Assembly: GCA_002407845.1 (NCBI GenBank)
Contig: DHPK01000032.1
Location: 102,623-149,099, forward strand
DNA length: 46,477 nucleotides
Source: Leptolinea sp. UBA5366
Lineage (GTDB): Bacteria; Chloroflexota; Anaerolineae; Anaerolineales; Anaerolineaceae
Direction: 5' to 3'
In this document: positions 32,315-41,600 of the stretch, piece after piece
Layout: every line of letters begins with the position of its first letter
Numbering within the stretch: the stretch's first letter is position 1
Notes under the pieces: model-generated
Database searches by the model: none
Seen by the model: the letters and a program-made list of their open reading frames with translations, nothing else
Told to the model about the DNA's origin: nothing
Position numbers and translations under genes: made by a program

Positions 32315-33001
32315 ATGGAACGTGTCAATCAGCCTTCAGAACCTCACCCGATAACCGTCCTCAACGCGATAGGTATCCGAAAAAAATACGGCAGCCGAAG
32401 TGTCCTAAAGTCGGTTTCTCTGCAGATTTCTTCCGGTGAATGTGTCGTGATGGAAGGCGCAAACGGTGCTGGGAAAAGCACACTGCTCAGAATCCTGGCA
32501 GGAGCGCTCAAACCCGATTCTTTTGACGAGATCACCCTTTACCCAGTGCTTGATTACGGAACCCGGTCCTATCGCGCAGCTGTTGGCTATCTGGGGCATC
32601 AGCCGTTATTCTATGGGGAGCTGACTGCGCTTGAAAACCTTTCTTTTTATGCCAGTCTTTATCATTTAGACCGTAATAAAGATGAAATAATGGCTGCATT
32701 GGCACGCTTTGAACTCGATCATCGCGCAGCTGACCAGATCAGAACTTTTTCTCGCGGAATGAAGCAGCGGCTCGGCTTATGTATCCTGCATTTATTGGAT
32801 CCATTGCTGTATTTGTTAGACGAGCCATACACCGGGCTGGATCAGAAAAATCAAAAGATGCTGAATGAAATGATCGCTGACGCGAAATCCGCTCAAAAAG
32901 CAATTCTGATCACGACTCACAACCGTGAAGAAGTTGATCCGATCGCGACTGATTTTATTCAACTGGAAAAGGGGTCAATTCAAGGGGGAAAGCGTGCGTG
33001 A
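32315..33001 (+). CDS. ccmA: Haem exporter ATP-binding protein CcmA
   Basis: CcmA is the ATPase of the CcmAB transporter that releases holo-CcmE. The 228-aa ABC protein has the Walker A in EGANGAGKSTLLRILAG (K54), a Q-loop region in GYLGHQPLFYGELTALENL, the signature FSRGMKQRLGLC, and Walker B LLYLLDEPYTGLD, with the switch histidine in LITTHNREE. AAGGGTACAA precedes ATG 32315. Its 3' end overlaps the ccmB start by 8 nt. Family assignment rests on the adjacent ccmB and ccmC, since isolated ABC proteins of this size would be ambiguous. Confidence 0.93.
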   Translation: MERVNQPSEPHPITVLNAIGIRKKYGSRSVLKSVSLQISSGECVVMEGANGAGKSTLLRILAGALKPDSFDEITLYPVLDYGTRSYRAAVGYLGHQPLFYGELTALENLSFYASLYHLDRNKDEIMAALARFELDHRAADQIRTFSRGMKQRLGLCILHLLDPLLYLLDEPYTGLDQKNQKMLNEMIADAKSAQKAILITTHNREEVDPIATDFIQLEKGSIQGGKRA

Positions 33002-33668
33002 TTACTTGAAAACGACCGGACTGCTGGTTTGGAAAGATCTTCGGATTGAGAGCCGCACGCGTGAATTATTCCTGGTCATGCTGGTCTTTGCGCTTTCAAT
33101 CCTCTTCATTTTGAACTTTGCGCTCGACAGAAACATTCGCGCTGGCAGTGAGAGCGCAAGCGGACTGATTTGGATGATCGTGATCCTCGCGGGGCAGCTG
33201 GGTTTGAACCAAACCATGGGAATCGAAAAAAACTCCGGTATGCTGGAAGCGCTGCTGGTTGCGCCGGCGCACCGTTCCGCAATCTATCTTGGCAAGTCAA
33301 TCTCGGCATTCCTTTCGATGTTCGTGATAACGCTGATCATCCACCCCGTCTACAGTGTCTTGTTCAATGTACCGCTCAGATCTCCCCATTTTCTCTGGAT
33401 TTCATTAATCGGATGCTGGGGCTATGCGAGTTTAGGCGTTTTAATTTCAACTATGACCATTCAAACCAGAACCCGCGACATCTTACTGCCAGTTCTTTTT
33501 TATCCGCTGATCATCCCGCTGGCAGTTTCCATCATTCAGGCTTCCAGCGCCAGTTTCGCCGGGGAGCCGCTTTCTTCCGTTTCCGGAGCCATCAGTCAAA
33601 TAATCGTTTTTGACCTGATTTTTACGGCAGCAGGTATACTTGGGTTTGAAACGATCACAGAAGATTAG
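32994..33668 (+). CDS. ccmB: Haem exporter membrane protein CcmB
   Basis: CcmB is the six-helix permease partner of CcmA. The 224-aa protein begins VRDYLKTTGLLVWKDLRIESRTRELF, a family-like start, and has six hydrophobic segments. Conserved runs are IEKNSGMLEALLVAPAHRSAIYLGKS and TRDILLPVLFYPLIIPLAVSIIQA. The frame is open further upstream inside ccmA, but GTG 32994 is chosen because GGGGGAAAGC lies directly before it and the protein then has normal length. It overlaps ccmA by 8 nt. ccmC follows 4 nt later. Confidence 0.9.
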   Translation: MRDYLKTTGLLVWKDLRIESRTRELFLVMLVFALSILFILNFALDRNIRAGSESASGLIWMIVILAGQLGLNQTMGIEKNSGMLEALLVAPAHRSAIYLGKSISAFLSMFVITLIIHPVYSVLFNVPLRSPHFLWISLIGCWGYASLGVLISTMTIQTRTRDILLPVLFYPLIIPLAVSIIQASSASFAGEPLSSVSGAISQIIVFDLIFTAAGILGFETITED

Positions 33669-33672
33669 GACG

Positions 33673-34377
33673 ATGAACGAGAAAACATCCGGCAAACTAC
33701 ACCTTATAGACTTCATCGCCGCAGCGCTTGTTCTGCTGGCATTCGGCAACATTATCTTTAGAACTCCAATCGAACGAAGCATGGGCATGGTTCAGAAAGT
33801 TTTTTATTTCCATGTCGCCTGCGCTTGGCTCGGAATGCTTAGTTTTATTTTTGCCGCATTGTTCTCCGCGTCCTACTTAAAAAACAGACAAATCAAGCTG
33901 GATATCGCAGCTGAATCTGCGGTTGAAATTGGACTCGTATTCACCATTTTGGCAGTGCTGTCCGGTTCAATTTGGGCAAAACCGGTCTGGAACACCTGGT
34001 GGACTTGGGATCCGCGATTGACGACAACCACGATCATGGGTTTCATCTATATCAGCTATCTGTTCCTAAGGAATTCTCTCGAAAATCAAGACAAAATGCG
34101 CAAAATTGCTGCGGTTTTCTGCATCATTGGAGGGTTAAGCGTTCCTCTGACCTATTTTTCGATCCGCGGTGCGCGTTCGATCCATCCGGTTGTGATCGGC
34201 AGCGGAGCCTCCGGCATGAACATGACACCCGAAATGCTTCAAGCTATGATCTTCTCGGTTATTGCGTTTACTGTTTTCTATATTGCGGTTCTTCTGCACC
34301 GCATCGAGCTCGGCAAGCTGGATGTTGAAATAGAAATGTTGAATCAGATTTGGCAGGAAGAAGAGGAAAATGATTGA
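33673..34377 (+). CDS. ccmC: Haem exporter protein CcmC
   Basis: CcmC holds haem and loads it on CcmE. The 234-aa membrane protein has six helices. It carries the two haem-liganding histidines H47 (FYFHVACAW) and H171 (RSIHPVV), and the WWD motif WNTWWTWDPRLT (W109, W110, W112, D113), all in the usual order. ATG 33673 is preferred to the earlier TTG 33640, because the latter lies within ccmB and AGGA is just before the ATG. The 3' end overlaps ccmD by 8 nt. A CcmC with a complete motif set next to a Cys-type CcmE is noteworthy. Confidence 0.94.
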   Translation: MNEKTSGKLHLIDFIAAALVLLAFGNIIFRTPIERSMGMVQKVFYFHVACAWLGMLSFIFAALFSASYLKNRQIKLDIAAESAVEIGLVFTILAVLSGSIWAKPVWNTWWTWDPRLTTTTIMGFIYISYLFLRNSLENQDKMRKIAAVFCIIGGLSVPLTYFSIRGARSIHPVVIGSGASGMNMTPEMLQAMIFSVIAFTVFYIAVLLHRIELGKLDVEIEMLNQIWQEEEEND

Positions 34378-34555
34378 CTATCCGGATACTCTCAGTTATA
34401 TGATCGCGGGATATATCGTTATTTTTTCCGGTATTCTGATTTATCTGATTTCGCTGTATTTTCGTTTTAGACGAGCCCATTCTGAAAAAGCCAGGCTGAC
34501 AAATCTGATTTATAAACGGTCTGACCGAACTAAGACTAAGAGGCCTCTTTTATGA
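34370..34555 (+). CDS. ccmD: CcmD-like small membrane protein
   Basis: CcmD is a short one-helix protein that helps CcmABC release CcmE. The 61-aa product has a hydrophobic helix, about 9-30 (SYMIAGYIVIFSGILIYLISLY), and a basic cytoplasmic tail (RFRRAHSEKARL). The length and layout match CcmD, and the gene stands in its usual position directly after ccmC, overlapping it by 8 nt. Sequence conservation in this family is low, so position and topology carry the call. Confidence 0.75.
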   Translation: MIDYPDTLSYMIAGYIVIFSGILIYLISLYFRFRRAHSEKARLTNLIYKRSDRTKTKRPLL

Positions 34556-36336
34556 GCTCGAGTAGAAAAGTTCTTTTCGTTGGTTTAATCCTATTGCTTG
34601 CAATTTTCTTTCGTTTCGCTGGTTTGGCTGCGCTGCCGCTCTCAAGTGACGAAGCTCGTTTAGCAGTTCAGGCTGTTGAAATCGGGCAGCAAAGGGACTT
34701 TCAGCCCATCAGCCAGCCGCTTTATGTCATCTTAACTACTTTAATCTTTGACCTATTTAAAGCAGGAACCTTTACAGCGCGCTTCATCCCAGCTCTCAGC
34801 GGTGTCCTGCTGGTATTGCTGCCTTTCCTGCTCATTTCAAAGCCATCAGGCTTTCCTGAGAAAAAGAAAGTCCTTCTGGCTTTCATTCTGGCAATTGATC
34901 CGGTTTTAATCAGTTGGTCCAGACAGGCAGACAGCCTGATGCCTGTCATTTTTCTGACTGCCTTAATCATCGGACTGGCAGCCACAAACAGGCAGCTGCC
35001 AGCGATCATTCTCCTGCCGCTCGCTGGCATGGGCGGGGAGCGCTTTTTCCCGATCCTGATCGCGGGTATTTTTGCCGTACTGCTGACGATGATCATCGAC
35101 ACGCTCATGATCCAATCTCAGACAGATGTCTTTTTAATTCTAAAACACCAAGTCTCCCGTGAATCAGGCAAAGCATTTCTCTTATCATTTTTCCTTTGCG
35201 GAACTGCCTGCCTGGCGTTCCCGAGCGGAATCAGTGCAATTGGAGACGGGCTGGCGCTTGGTCTGCGCCCGAATCCCATCCATGACTTTCGCAGCGTAGG
35301 CAACTTACCGCTTCTGATTGCGCTCTTCGTTTATGAGGGAGCTGGCTTTGTTCTGTTTCTGATCGCCTTGATTCAGAATATAAAAAATGGCGAAAAAACC
35401 AAGGTTTTCATCATGAGTGTGATCCTTTCCGCCGCTGCTTTCCTGATCCTCTTGAATCAAGGCATTTTGTTTTTGCCCTGGCTCGTTATTCCGCTCTGGT
35501 ATTTCGGAGCGGACGTTCTCCTGAAAATCACCCCTCTTCGAAAATCAGAAGTTGACATTTATACATTTTTTGCACTCTTGATTCCGCCTGCTTTATCTTT
35601 GTTTTTATTGTTCAGAGCTGCAGAAATGCTGAAACTGGGCGATTTATCGCTTCCTTTGACGGTCTACTGGCAGAATCAGCAGCTGGTCACCCCGCTGTCA
35701 CGGTTTCATGCCTATTTGCTGATCATCCTGATCTGCATCGTTGTATTCGCAATTTTGCTGCCGATGGTGCTGGAGTATTTCAGTCCTGGAAGGATCAGGC
35801 GGGGGTTGCTGCATGGCACTCTGATTGTAGTTCTGTATGGAACCATTCTAAACGCCTGGTCCGCTGCTGGGCTTCATCATGCAAGTGACGATCCTTTTCA
35901 AACCGGAACCTCTGGGCGGCATGAACTGAGCCTCGGCAGTCAAATACAGCAAATTCCGAACGAACTCAGCGCAGTGCTTCAGGAGTCAGGCTGGCGGTCC
36001 GTCGGATTCCTGCGTCCGGATGAAGGATTGGTGCTGATTTCGGATGATCCGATGCTGCGATGGGAATTTATTAATAAGCCGCAAGTAACTTTTTCGAAAA
36101 TCCTTTCTCCAGCTGCCTCGACACCTGCTTTTGTGATCACAGCAGGACAAGAGACAGACGAATTGAAAAGCGGTTCGATTGGGATGATATCTGACTGGAA
36201 ATCAACCGATAACTGGCAGACTTATACGCCAACCGATTGGTTCCGCTGGCTGCTCTATCGTGAACCGGTCATTCAAAAACAGACCATTACCCTCTGGCAA
36301 AACGCTGCAGATTTTATTGAATATCAAACGAATTGA
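34552..36336 (+). CDS. GT-C fold membrane glycosyltransferase (PMT/ArnT-like)
   Basis: The 594-aa protein has about a dozen membrane helices and an outer domain at the C-terminus (about 440-594). The first loop carries SSDEARLAVQAVEIGQ, with the acidic pair expected in the first outer loop of lipid-phosphate-sugar-dependent glycosyltransferases (GT39/GT83). It likely transfers a sugar from a lipid carrier outside the membrane, but donor and acceptor are unknown. It overlaps the ccmD stop by 4 nt and is therefore translated within the ccm operon. A link with cytochrome maturation is not established; protein glycosylation is one possibility. Confidence 0.7.
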   Translation: MSSSRKVLFVGLILLLAIFFRFAGLAALPLSSDEARLAVQAVEIGQQRDFQPISQPLYVILTTLIFDLFKAGTFTARFIPALSGVLLVLLPFLLISKPSGFPEKKKVLLAFILAIDPVLISWSRQADSLMPVIFLTALIIGLAATNRQLPAIILLPLAGMGGERFFPILIAGIFAVLLTMIIDTLMIQSQTDVFLILKHQVSRESGKAFLLSFFLCGTACLAFPSGISAIGDGLALGLRPNPIHDFRSVGNLPLLIALFVYEGAGFVLFLIALIQNIKNGEKTKVFIMSVILSAAAFLILLNQGILFLPWLVIPLWYFGADVLLKITPLRKSEVDIYTFFALLIPPALSLFLLFRAAEMLKLGDLSLPLTVYWQNQQLVTPLSRFHAYLLIILICIVVFAILLPMVLEYFSPGRIRRGLLHGTLIVVLYGTILNAWSAAGLHHASDDPFQTGTSGRHELSLGSQIQQIPNELSAVLQESGWRSVGFLRPDEGLVLISDDPMLRWEFINKPQVTFSKILSPAASTPAFVITAGQETDELKSGSIGMISDWKSTDNWQTYTPTDWFRWLLYREPVIQKQTITLWQNAADFIEYQTN

Positions 36337-36352
36337 AACGAGCACATATTGC

Positions 36353-37027
36353 ATGAAAAATAAACCTTTCCAAATCGCGATTGACGGTCCCGCTGCGTCT
36401 GGTAAATCAACAGTCGGTAAACTCCTTGCGGATGAACTCGGCTATCTGTTCTTTGACACCGGGTTAATGTACCGGATCGCGACTTATGCTGTAATCCAAA
36501 ACAAAGCAGAAGATTCAGATGTTGACACGATTGCTGCCCTGACCCGCAGTCTGGATATCCAATTGCAAAACGATGCCGTTCGTCAGGAGACAATCGTCCT
36601 ACTGAACGGAAAAGACATTTCGGAGCAGCTGCACACGCCTGAAATCGATGCCCATGTTTCGATTGTAGCTGCGATCCCAGCTGTTCGCGAAGTTCTGACC
36701 GATCAGCAGCGCAAAATTTCTGCCGGCGGAAATATTGTAGTGGTCGGCAGGGACATCGGAACGGTCGTTCTGCCAGATGCCGATTTGAAGATTTACCTCT
36801 CAGCCTCCGCTGAAAAAAGGGCAGAAAGACGTTTTCAGGAGAATATCAAAAAAGGGATTGAATCTGTTTACGCTGAGATTCTGAATGCCATCCATCAGCG
36901 CGATCAACTCGATTCGACCCGAGCAGTTGCACCGCTGAAACCGGCTGATGATGCAGTAATCATTGACACAGATGAGCTAAATCCCCAGCAGGTGGTTGCA
37001 AAAATACTTCAAAGCATTCATAATTAA
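36353..37027 (+). CDS. cmk: Cytidylate kinase
   Basis: The enzyme phosphorylates CMP and dCMP with ATP. The 224-aa protein begins MKNKPFQIAIDGPAASGKST with the P-loop GPAASGKST. It then has FDTGLMYRIATY and the CMP-binding VVVGRDIGTVVLPDADLKIYL, ending with RDQLDSTRAVAPLKPADDAVIIDT. The length is typical. The frame is open 31 codons upstream inside the glycosyltransferase gene, but ATG 36353 is the family start. It lies 16 nt after that gene, the last of the overlapping ccm series, and is probably read through. Confidence 0.94.
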   Translation: MKNKPFQIAIDGPAASGKSTVGKLLADELGYLFFDTGLMYRIATYAVIQNKAEDSDVDTIAALTRSLDIQLQNDAVRQETIVLLNGKDISEQLHTPEIDAHVSIVAAIPAVREVLTDQQRKISAGGNIVVVGRDIGTVVLPDADLKIYLSASAEKRAERRFQENIKKGIESVYAEILNAIHQRDQLDSTRAVAPLKPADDAVIIDTDELNPQQVVAKILQSIHN

Positions 37028-37066
37028 CTTACGTTTGATTCTTTCGAAAAGAAACAAGGAGCAATT

Positions 37067-38455
37067 TTGGATCAGTCTGTTGAAAAGAAACTATGGACAA
37101 TACTTGAAACCGTTCAGGTTCTCAATCCTATTACCGTCCGCCTGATCCTGAATCGCAATGCCGGTCAAATTGAGAATGAAGAATGGCTGACACTTTTTAA
37201 AGGTACAAACAGTACTTCCCTTCAGGAAATTGACCTGAAAATATACAAAATCATGAAAAATCAGTCCCAGATTGTGATTCCTTCGGTGAACCAATCGGGC
37301 TTACTCTCAACACTCGAAATCGAAAACGCGTCCGCGATCATCATGCCGGTCAAAACTGAATACGGTTATTGCGGTTGTTTTTGGGGATGTTTCGCGGAAA
37401 GCAAGACAGATGACCGCTTGGTTGAAGTCTTTGAAAATTTCAACGATTGGATTTCCGAGACGATTAACGCAGTGCAAAAAACTGATTTCGGAGTCGAGGC
37501 GATCGCCCAGCGCTATGCGGACTTTCTCGATCAGCAGAAGACGCCTGCAATTATCGTGATCTATCCGGATCAGGTCAGCATTTCCAATCCTTCTTTCGAA
37601 TCGCTGAGCAGCAAAGAGAACATCTTGCAATTAATCCGAAAAAATATTGCGCCCGAACACTCTTTCATGGAATTGGTCAACCTTTATCACTGCGCAATTC
37701 GTGACGTCAGTTTCCCCGGCGGAAAAACCGGAAAAATCTTCCAGTTTCTCTCCGATAATAGCCAAAACCATCCTATCAGCTTTGATACCAATGAACTGGA
37801 TTACTTCGAACTGATGGTTAATAAAGCGATCGGCAACCTGAGCCTGCTTGAAAACGCCGGCAATATGAATCTGATCCAATATAACTATAAAGAAAAAGTT
37901 GAAGCGCAGCTGAGACGTCTTTTTGTCCTGATCCAGGATGGAAAGAAGCATTATCTCAATTTCCATAACAGCCGGGAAGGCGCTTTTGCAGTGATCAATA
38001 TCGCTGAGCTGGTAAAAGAGGTGGTTTTCGACCTCAAGACCGTAGCAAAGAAAAAAAATCTTGATATCGTTTTCAACATCGACCGCGAAGAGAAAAGCCA
38101 AACTCAAAATGGCAAGGTGATTGGCGATGCCTGGCTGCTGTCGCTGACAGTTTTCAACTTGCTGGAAAATGCCATTCGCTACTCAAAGCCGGACAGCAAA
38201 CCGATCCGCGTCGATTTAAATTTCGGTCTCGACTCCTGGGTGCTGGTTGTGCAGGACTTCGGTATCGGGATCTCTCCGCTGGATGTTGAGAAATTACTAA
38301 ATGAGAATAACGAGAAGAGTCCATCAGAGGACACACAGGCAGTTCACGGGCTTGATTTTGTGAAATATGCGATAAAATTACACAAGGGGACGTTCGGTTT
38401 AGAGAGCCGTCTCGGCAAAGGAACTGAATTTAAACTTGACGTACCTTATTATTAA
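37067..38455 (+). CDS. Soluble histidine-kinase-like ATPase, H-box not seen
   Basis: The C-terminal half is a GHKL ATPase domain: the N-box LTVFNLLENAIRYSK (N364, N368), the G1 box VQDFGIGISP (D397, G399, G401), and the G2-like GLDFVKYAIKLHKGTFGLESRLGKGTEF. The N-terminal half (about 1-260) shows GAF/PAS-like sensory character, with a Cys cluster YGYCGCFWGCF (C102, C104, C108). No membrane helix is present. The canonical phospho-acceptor HE(L/I)RTPL cannot be found in the linker 261-320, where only H295 and H300 occur. TTG 37067 is the start, with AAGGAG 5 nt upstream. No response regulator gene is adjacent. It may be a degenerate kinase, an ATPase regulator or a phosphatase. Confidence 0.72.
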   Translation: MDQSVEKKLWTILETVQVLNPITVRLILNRNAGQIENEEWLTLFKGTNSTSLQEIDLKIYKIMKNQSQIVIPSVNQSGLLSTLEIENASAIIMPVKTEYGYCGCFWGCFAESKTDDRLVEVFENFNDWISETINAVQKTDFGVEAIAQRYADFLDQQKTPAIIVIYPDQVSISNPSFESLSSKENILQLIRKNIAPEHSFMELVNLYHCAIRDVSFPGGKTGKIFQFLSDNSQNHPISFDTNELDYFELMVNKAIGNLSLLENAGNMNLIQYNYKEKVEAQLRRLFVLIQDGKKHYLNFHNSREGAFAVINIAELVKEVVFDLKTVAKKKNLDIVFNIDREEKSQTQNGKVIGDAWLLSLTVFNLLENAIRYSKPDSKPIRVDLNFGLDSWVLVVQDFGIGISPLDVEKLLNENNEKSPSEDTQAVHGLDFVKYAIKLHKGTFGLESRLGKGTEFKLDVPYY

Positions 38456-38532
38456 TTATTTATTAATATTTGCCGTTAGTGTCACCTTTTTCCTTTCCTC
38501 CACACTGAATTTTCGTGCTGGATCGATCCTTC

Positions 38533-38541
38533 TGTTATAAT
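38533..38541 (+). promoter_or_regulatory. Extended -10 promoter of rpoC
   Basis: TGTTATAAT (38533-38541) is a perfect extended -10 element; the -35 region (TTCGTG) is poor. Transcription would begin near 38548, leaving a leader of about 126 nt before the GTG start. Confidence 0.65.
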
Positions 38542-38544
38542 AAA

Positions 38545-38629
38545 TCTCCGGCTAAATTTTAGTATTTAACCGGAGAATAAAAAATAACTCCTGTTTTGCG
38601 CATGGAGCTTGGGGCTCTGTGCGCCAAAA
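38545..38629 (+). promoter_or_regulatory. Two hairpins in the rpoC leader
   Basis: The first is TCTCCGG-C-TAAAT (38545-38557) against ATTTA-A-CCGGAGA (38564-38576). The second is GCGCA-TG-GAGC (38598-38608) against GCTC-TG-TGCGC (38614-38624), flanked by TTTT and AAAA. Both would be in the mRNA leader. No terminator-type T tract follows the second. A control role is inferred. Confidence 0.55.
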
Positions 38630-38673
38630 TGCATTAATAGGAATGAAATTCATCACTCTCGGGAGGAACATTC

Positions 38674-41600
38674 GTGGAAACCAAAGGTTTAGTTGCATTA
38701 GGAATCAGTCTTGCATCCCCAGACACCATTCGATCCTGGTCTCATGGTGAAGTCCTAAAACCTGAAACAATTAACTATCGTCGTCTGCGTCCGGAAAAAG
38801 ATGGTCTGTTTTGCGAAGCCATTTTTGGACCGACGCGCGACTGGCAGTGCTATTGCGGTAAATACAAGAACCCGCGTTACAAAGGGATCGTTTGCGACAA
38901 ATGCGGTGTCGAAGTAACTCGCTCAGCCGTCAGACGCGAACGATTAGGCCATATCGAACTCGCTACACCGATTGCTCACATCTGGTACACCCGCAGAATC
39001 CCATCATATTTGGGTCTACTGCTTGACATTTCACGCCGCAATCTTGACCGGGTGCTTTATTTTGCACAATATATCGTCACCTACGTCGACGAAGATGCCC
39101 GCCAAAAGGCATTGAACCGGCTTGAAGACGAAATCAGCGGTTCTGAAAAAGAATTTGCACAGGAAATTAATCAGAAGATTTTGAGCGTCAAGACTTCCCG
39201 CGATAAGAACTTGACACAAATTCAGGAACAACGCGAAGCCTTGATGACAAAAACGGATGAGTTAATCGCCAGCAGACTCGACCCTATTATGAAAGAAGGA
39301 CAGCGGCTGGAAGCTGAACTTCAGGAAAAAATCGGACAGACTGTCAAAAACGCGATCGTTTTTTCATCAACGGAATCAATCATCGTCGCTGAAGGGGAGA
39401 CAATTGCCAACCCGCATCTTTCCCTTGTGCAGAAAACTGTCAAAGAAAAGCTTGACGAAATCGAAAGCGAGCTGAAAAGCCAGCTCCAACGCGACATTGA
39501 ACGGCTGGACATGGACAAACAGCAGGTTCGAGCTGAAGCCGAAGAACAAATGGAAGCGCTCCGAAATCAGCTGGTTGACGAGTCGACCGAGTCTCAAAGC
39601 CAGAATTCAAAGCTGCGCGATGAACTTCAGGATCTTCAACCGCTGACTTTCCTCAGCGAAACATCCTATCGCGAACTCAAGAGCCGCTGGGGTCAGGTTT
39701 TCCGAGCGGACATGGGTGCAGAAGCCTTTTATGACATCCTAAAGAGACTTGATCTCGACCAGCTTTCAGAAGACCTCTGGAACGAAGTTCGCACGACCAA
39801 GAGCAAACAGAAGCGAAAGAAAGCGACTTCCCGATTGAAAGTTGTTGAATCTTTCCGCTCCTCGAAAAATCATCCGGAATGGATGATTTTGACCGTTCTG
39901 CCGGTCATTCCTCCGGACCTGCGCCCAATGGTTCAGCTTGACGGTGGCCGTTTCGCCACCTCAGACCTGAACGATCTTTATCGCCGTGTGATTAACCGTA
40001 ACAACCGGCTCAAGAGACTGTTAGAACTCGGCGCACCGGATGTGATCGTGCGCAACGAAAAAAGAATGCTCCAGGAAGCGGTCGATTCTCTGATCGACAA
40101 CTCCCAGCGCGGCAAGGCACTCTCACGCCGCGGCAGACGCGAATTGAAATCGCTGAGCGACATGCTGAAAGGCAAGAAAGGCCGTTTCAGAAGAAACCTT
40201 CTGGGGAAACGTGTGGACTATTCTGGACGTTCCGTCATCGTCGTCGGCGCGAAATTAAAACTGAATCAGTGCGGACTGCCCAAAAACATGGCGCTCGAAT
40301 TATTCCACCCGTTCCTGGTCTCACGGCTGGTTGAACACGGTTATGCCTCGAACGTAAAAGGCGCGAACCGTATCATTGAGCGCAAAGACCGCAACCGCCC
40401 AGAGGTTTGGGAAGTGTTGGAAGAAGTCATCAGCGACCGCCCGGTTCTGCTGAACCGTGCTCCAACCCTCCACAGACTCGGCATCCAGGCATTTGAACCG
40501 ATCCTGATCGAAGGAAACGCCATTCAGCTGCATCCGCTGGTTTGTACCGCGTTCAACGCTGACTTTGACGGAGACCAGATGGCTGTTCACGTACCGCTTT
40601 CCGAAAAAGCAGTTGAAGAAGCGCGCACCTTAATGCTTGCTTCGAAAAACCTGCTGAAACCAGCAGATGGCGAGCCGATCATCAGCCCATCCAAAGACAT
40701 GGTTTTGGGAGTGTTCTATCTGACGATGGACATCGCAGGGGAACACAAGGGCGATGGCAGAGCATTTTACTCCATCGATGAAGTTCAGTATGCTTATGAA
40801 CTCAATCAGGTTCAGCTGCATACAAAGATTAAATATCTGGGCGAAACCTGGTTCAATGAAGATGGCATCCGCCTCGCTGAACCGGAAAAACGCATCATCG
40901 ATACCACGGTTGGACGCGTGATCTTCAACGACATTCTGCCGGAAGAAGTGCGCTTTAAGAATATGCCGCTTGATAAAGGCGCGATTAAAGATTTGATCGC
41001 GGAAGTTTATCAAATCTGCGGGCAGGACGTCACCACCAGCGTGGCTGACTCAATCAAAGACATCGGTTTTGAATATGCCATGCGCTCCGGTTCAACCATC
41101 GCAGTGTCTGACATCACAATTCCTGAGAAGAAAGATGGCATGCTGGCAGAAGCCGACAGCGAAGTTGAATCAATCAACAAGCAATGGCGCCGCGGTCTGC
41201 TGACTGAACAGGAACGAAACGACCGCACGATCGACGTCTGGCAGAATACGACCACCCGCATCGCGAAAGAAGTTCGCGACAACATGGATCCGCAGGGAAA
41301 CATGGCAACCATGGCAAACTCAGGCGCAACCAAAGGCGGTTTCGGTCCGATCGCTCAGCTGGCAGGCATGCGCGGGTTGATGGCTGACCCGTCAGGCCGT
41401 ATCATCCGGCTGCCGATTAAATCCAATTTCCGTGAAGGATTGGATGCACTTGAATATTTCATCTCAACCCATGGCGCCAGAAAAGGTCTGGCAGACACCG
41501 CGCTGCGAACTGCAGACGCTGGTTATCTGACCCGCCGTCTGGTTGACATTGCTCAGGATCTGATCATCAACGAAATTGACTGCGGAACTGAGGACGGTAT

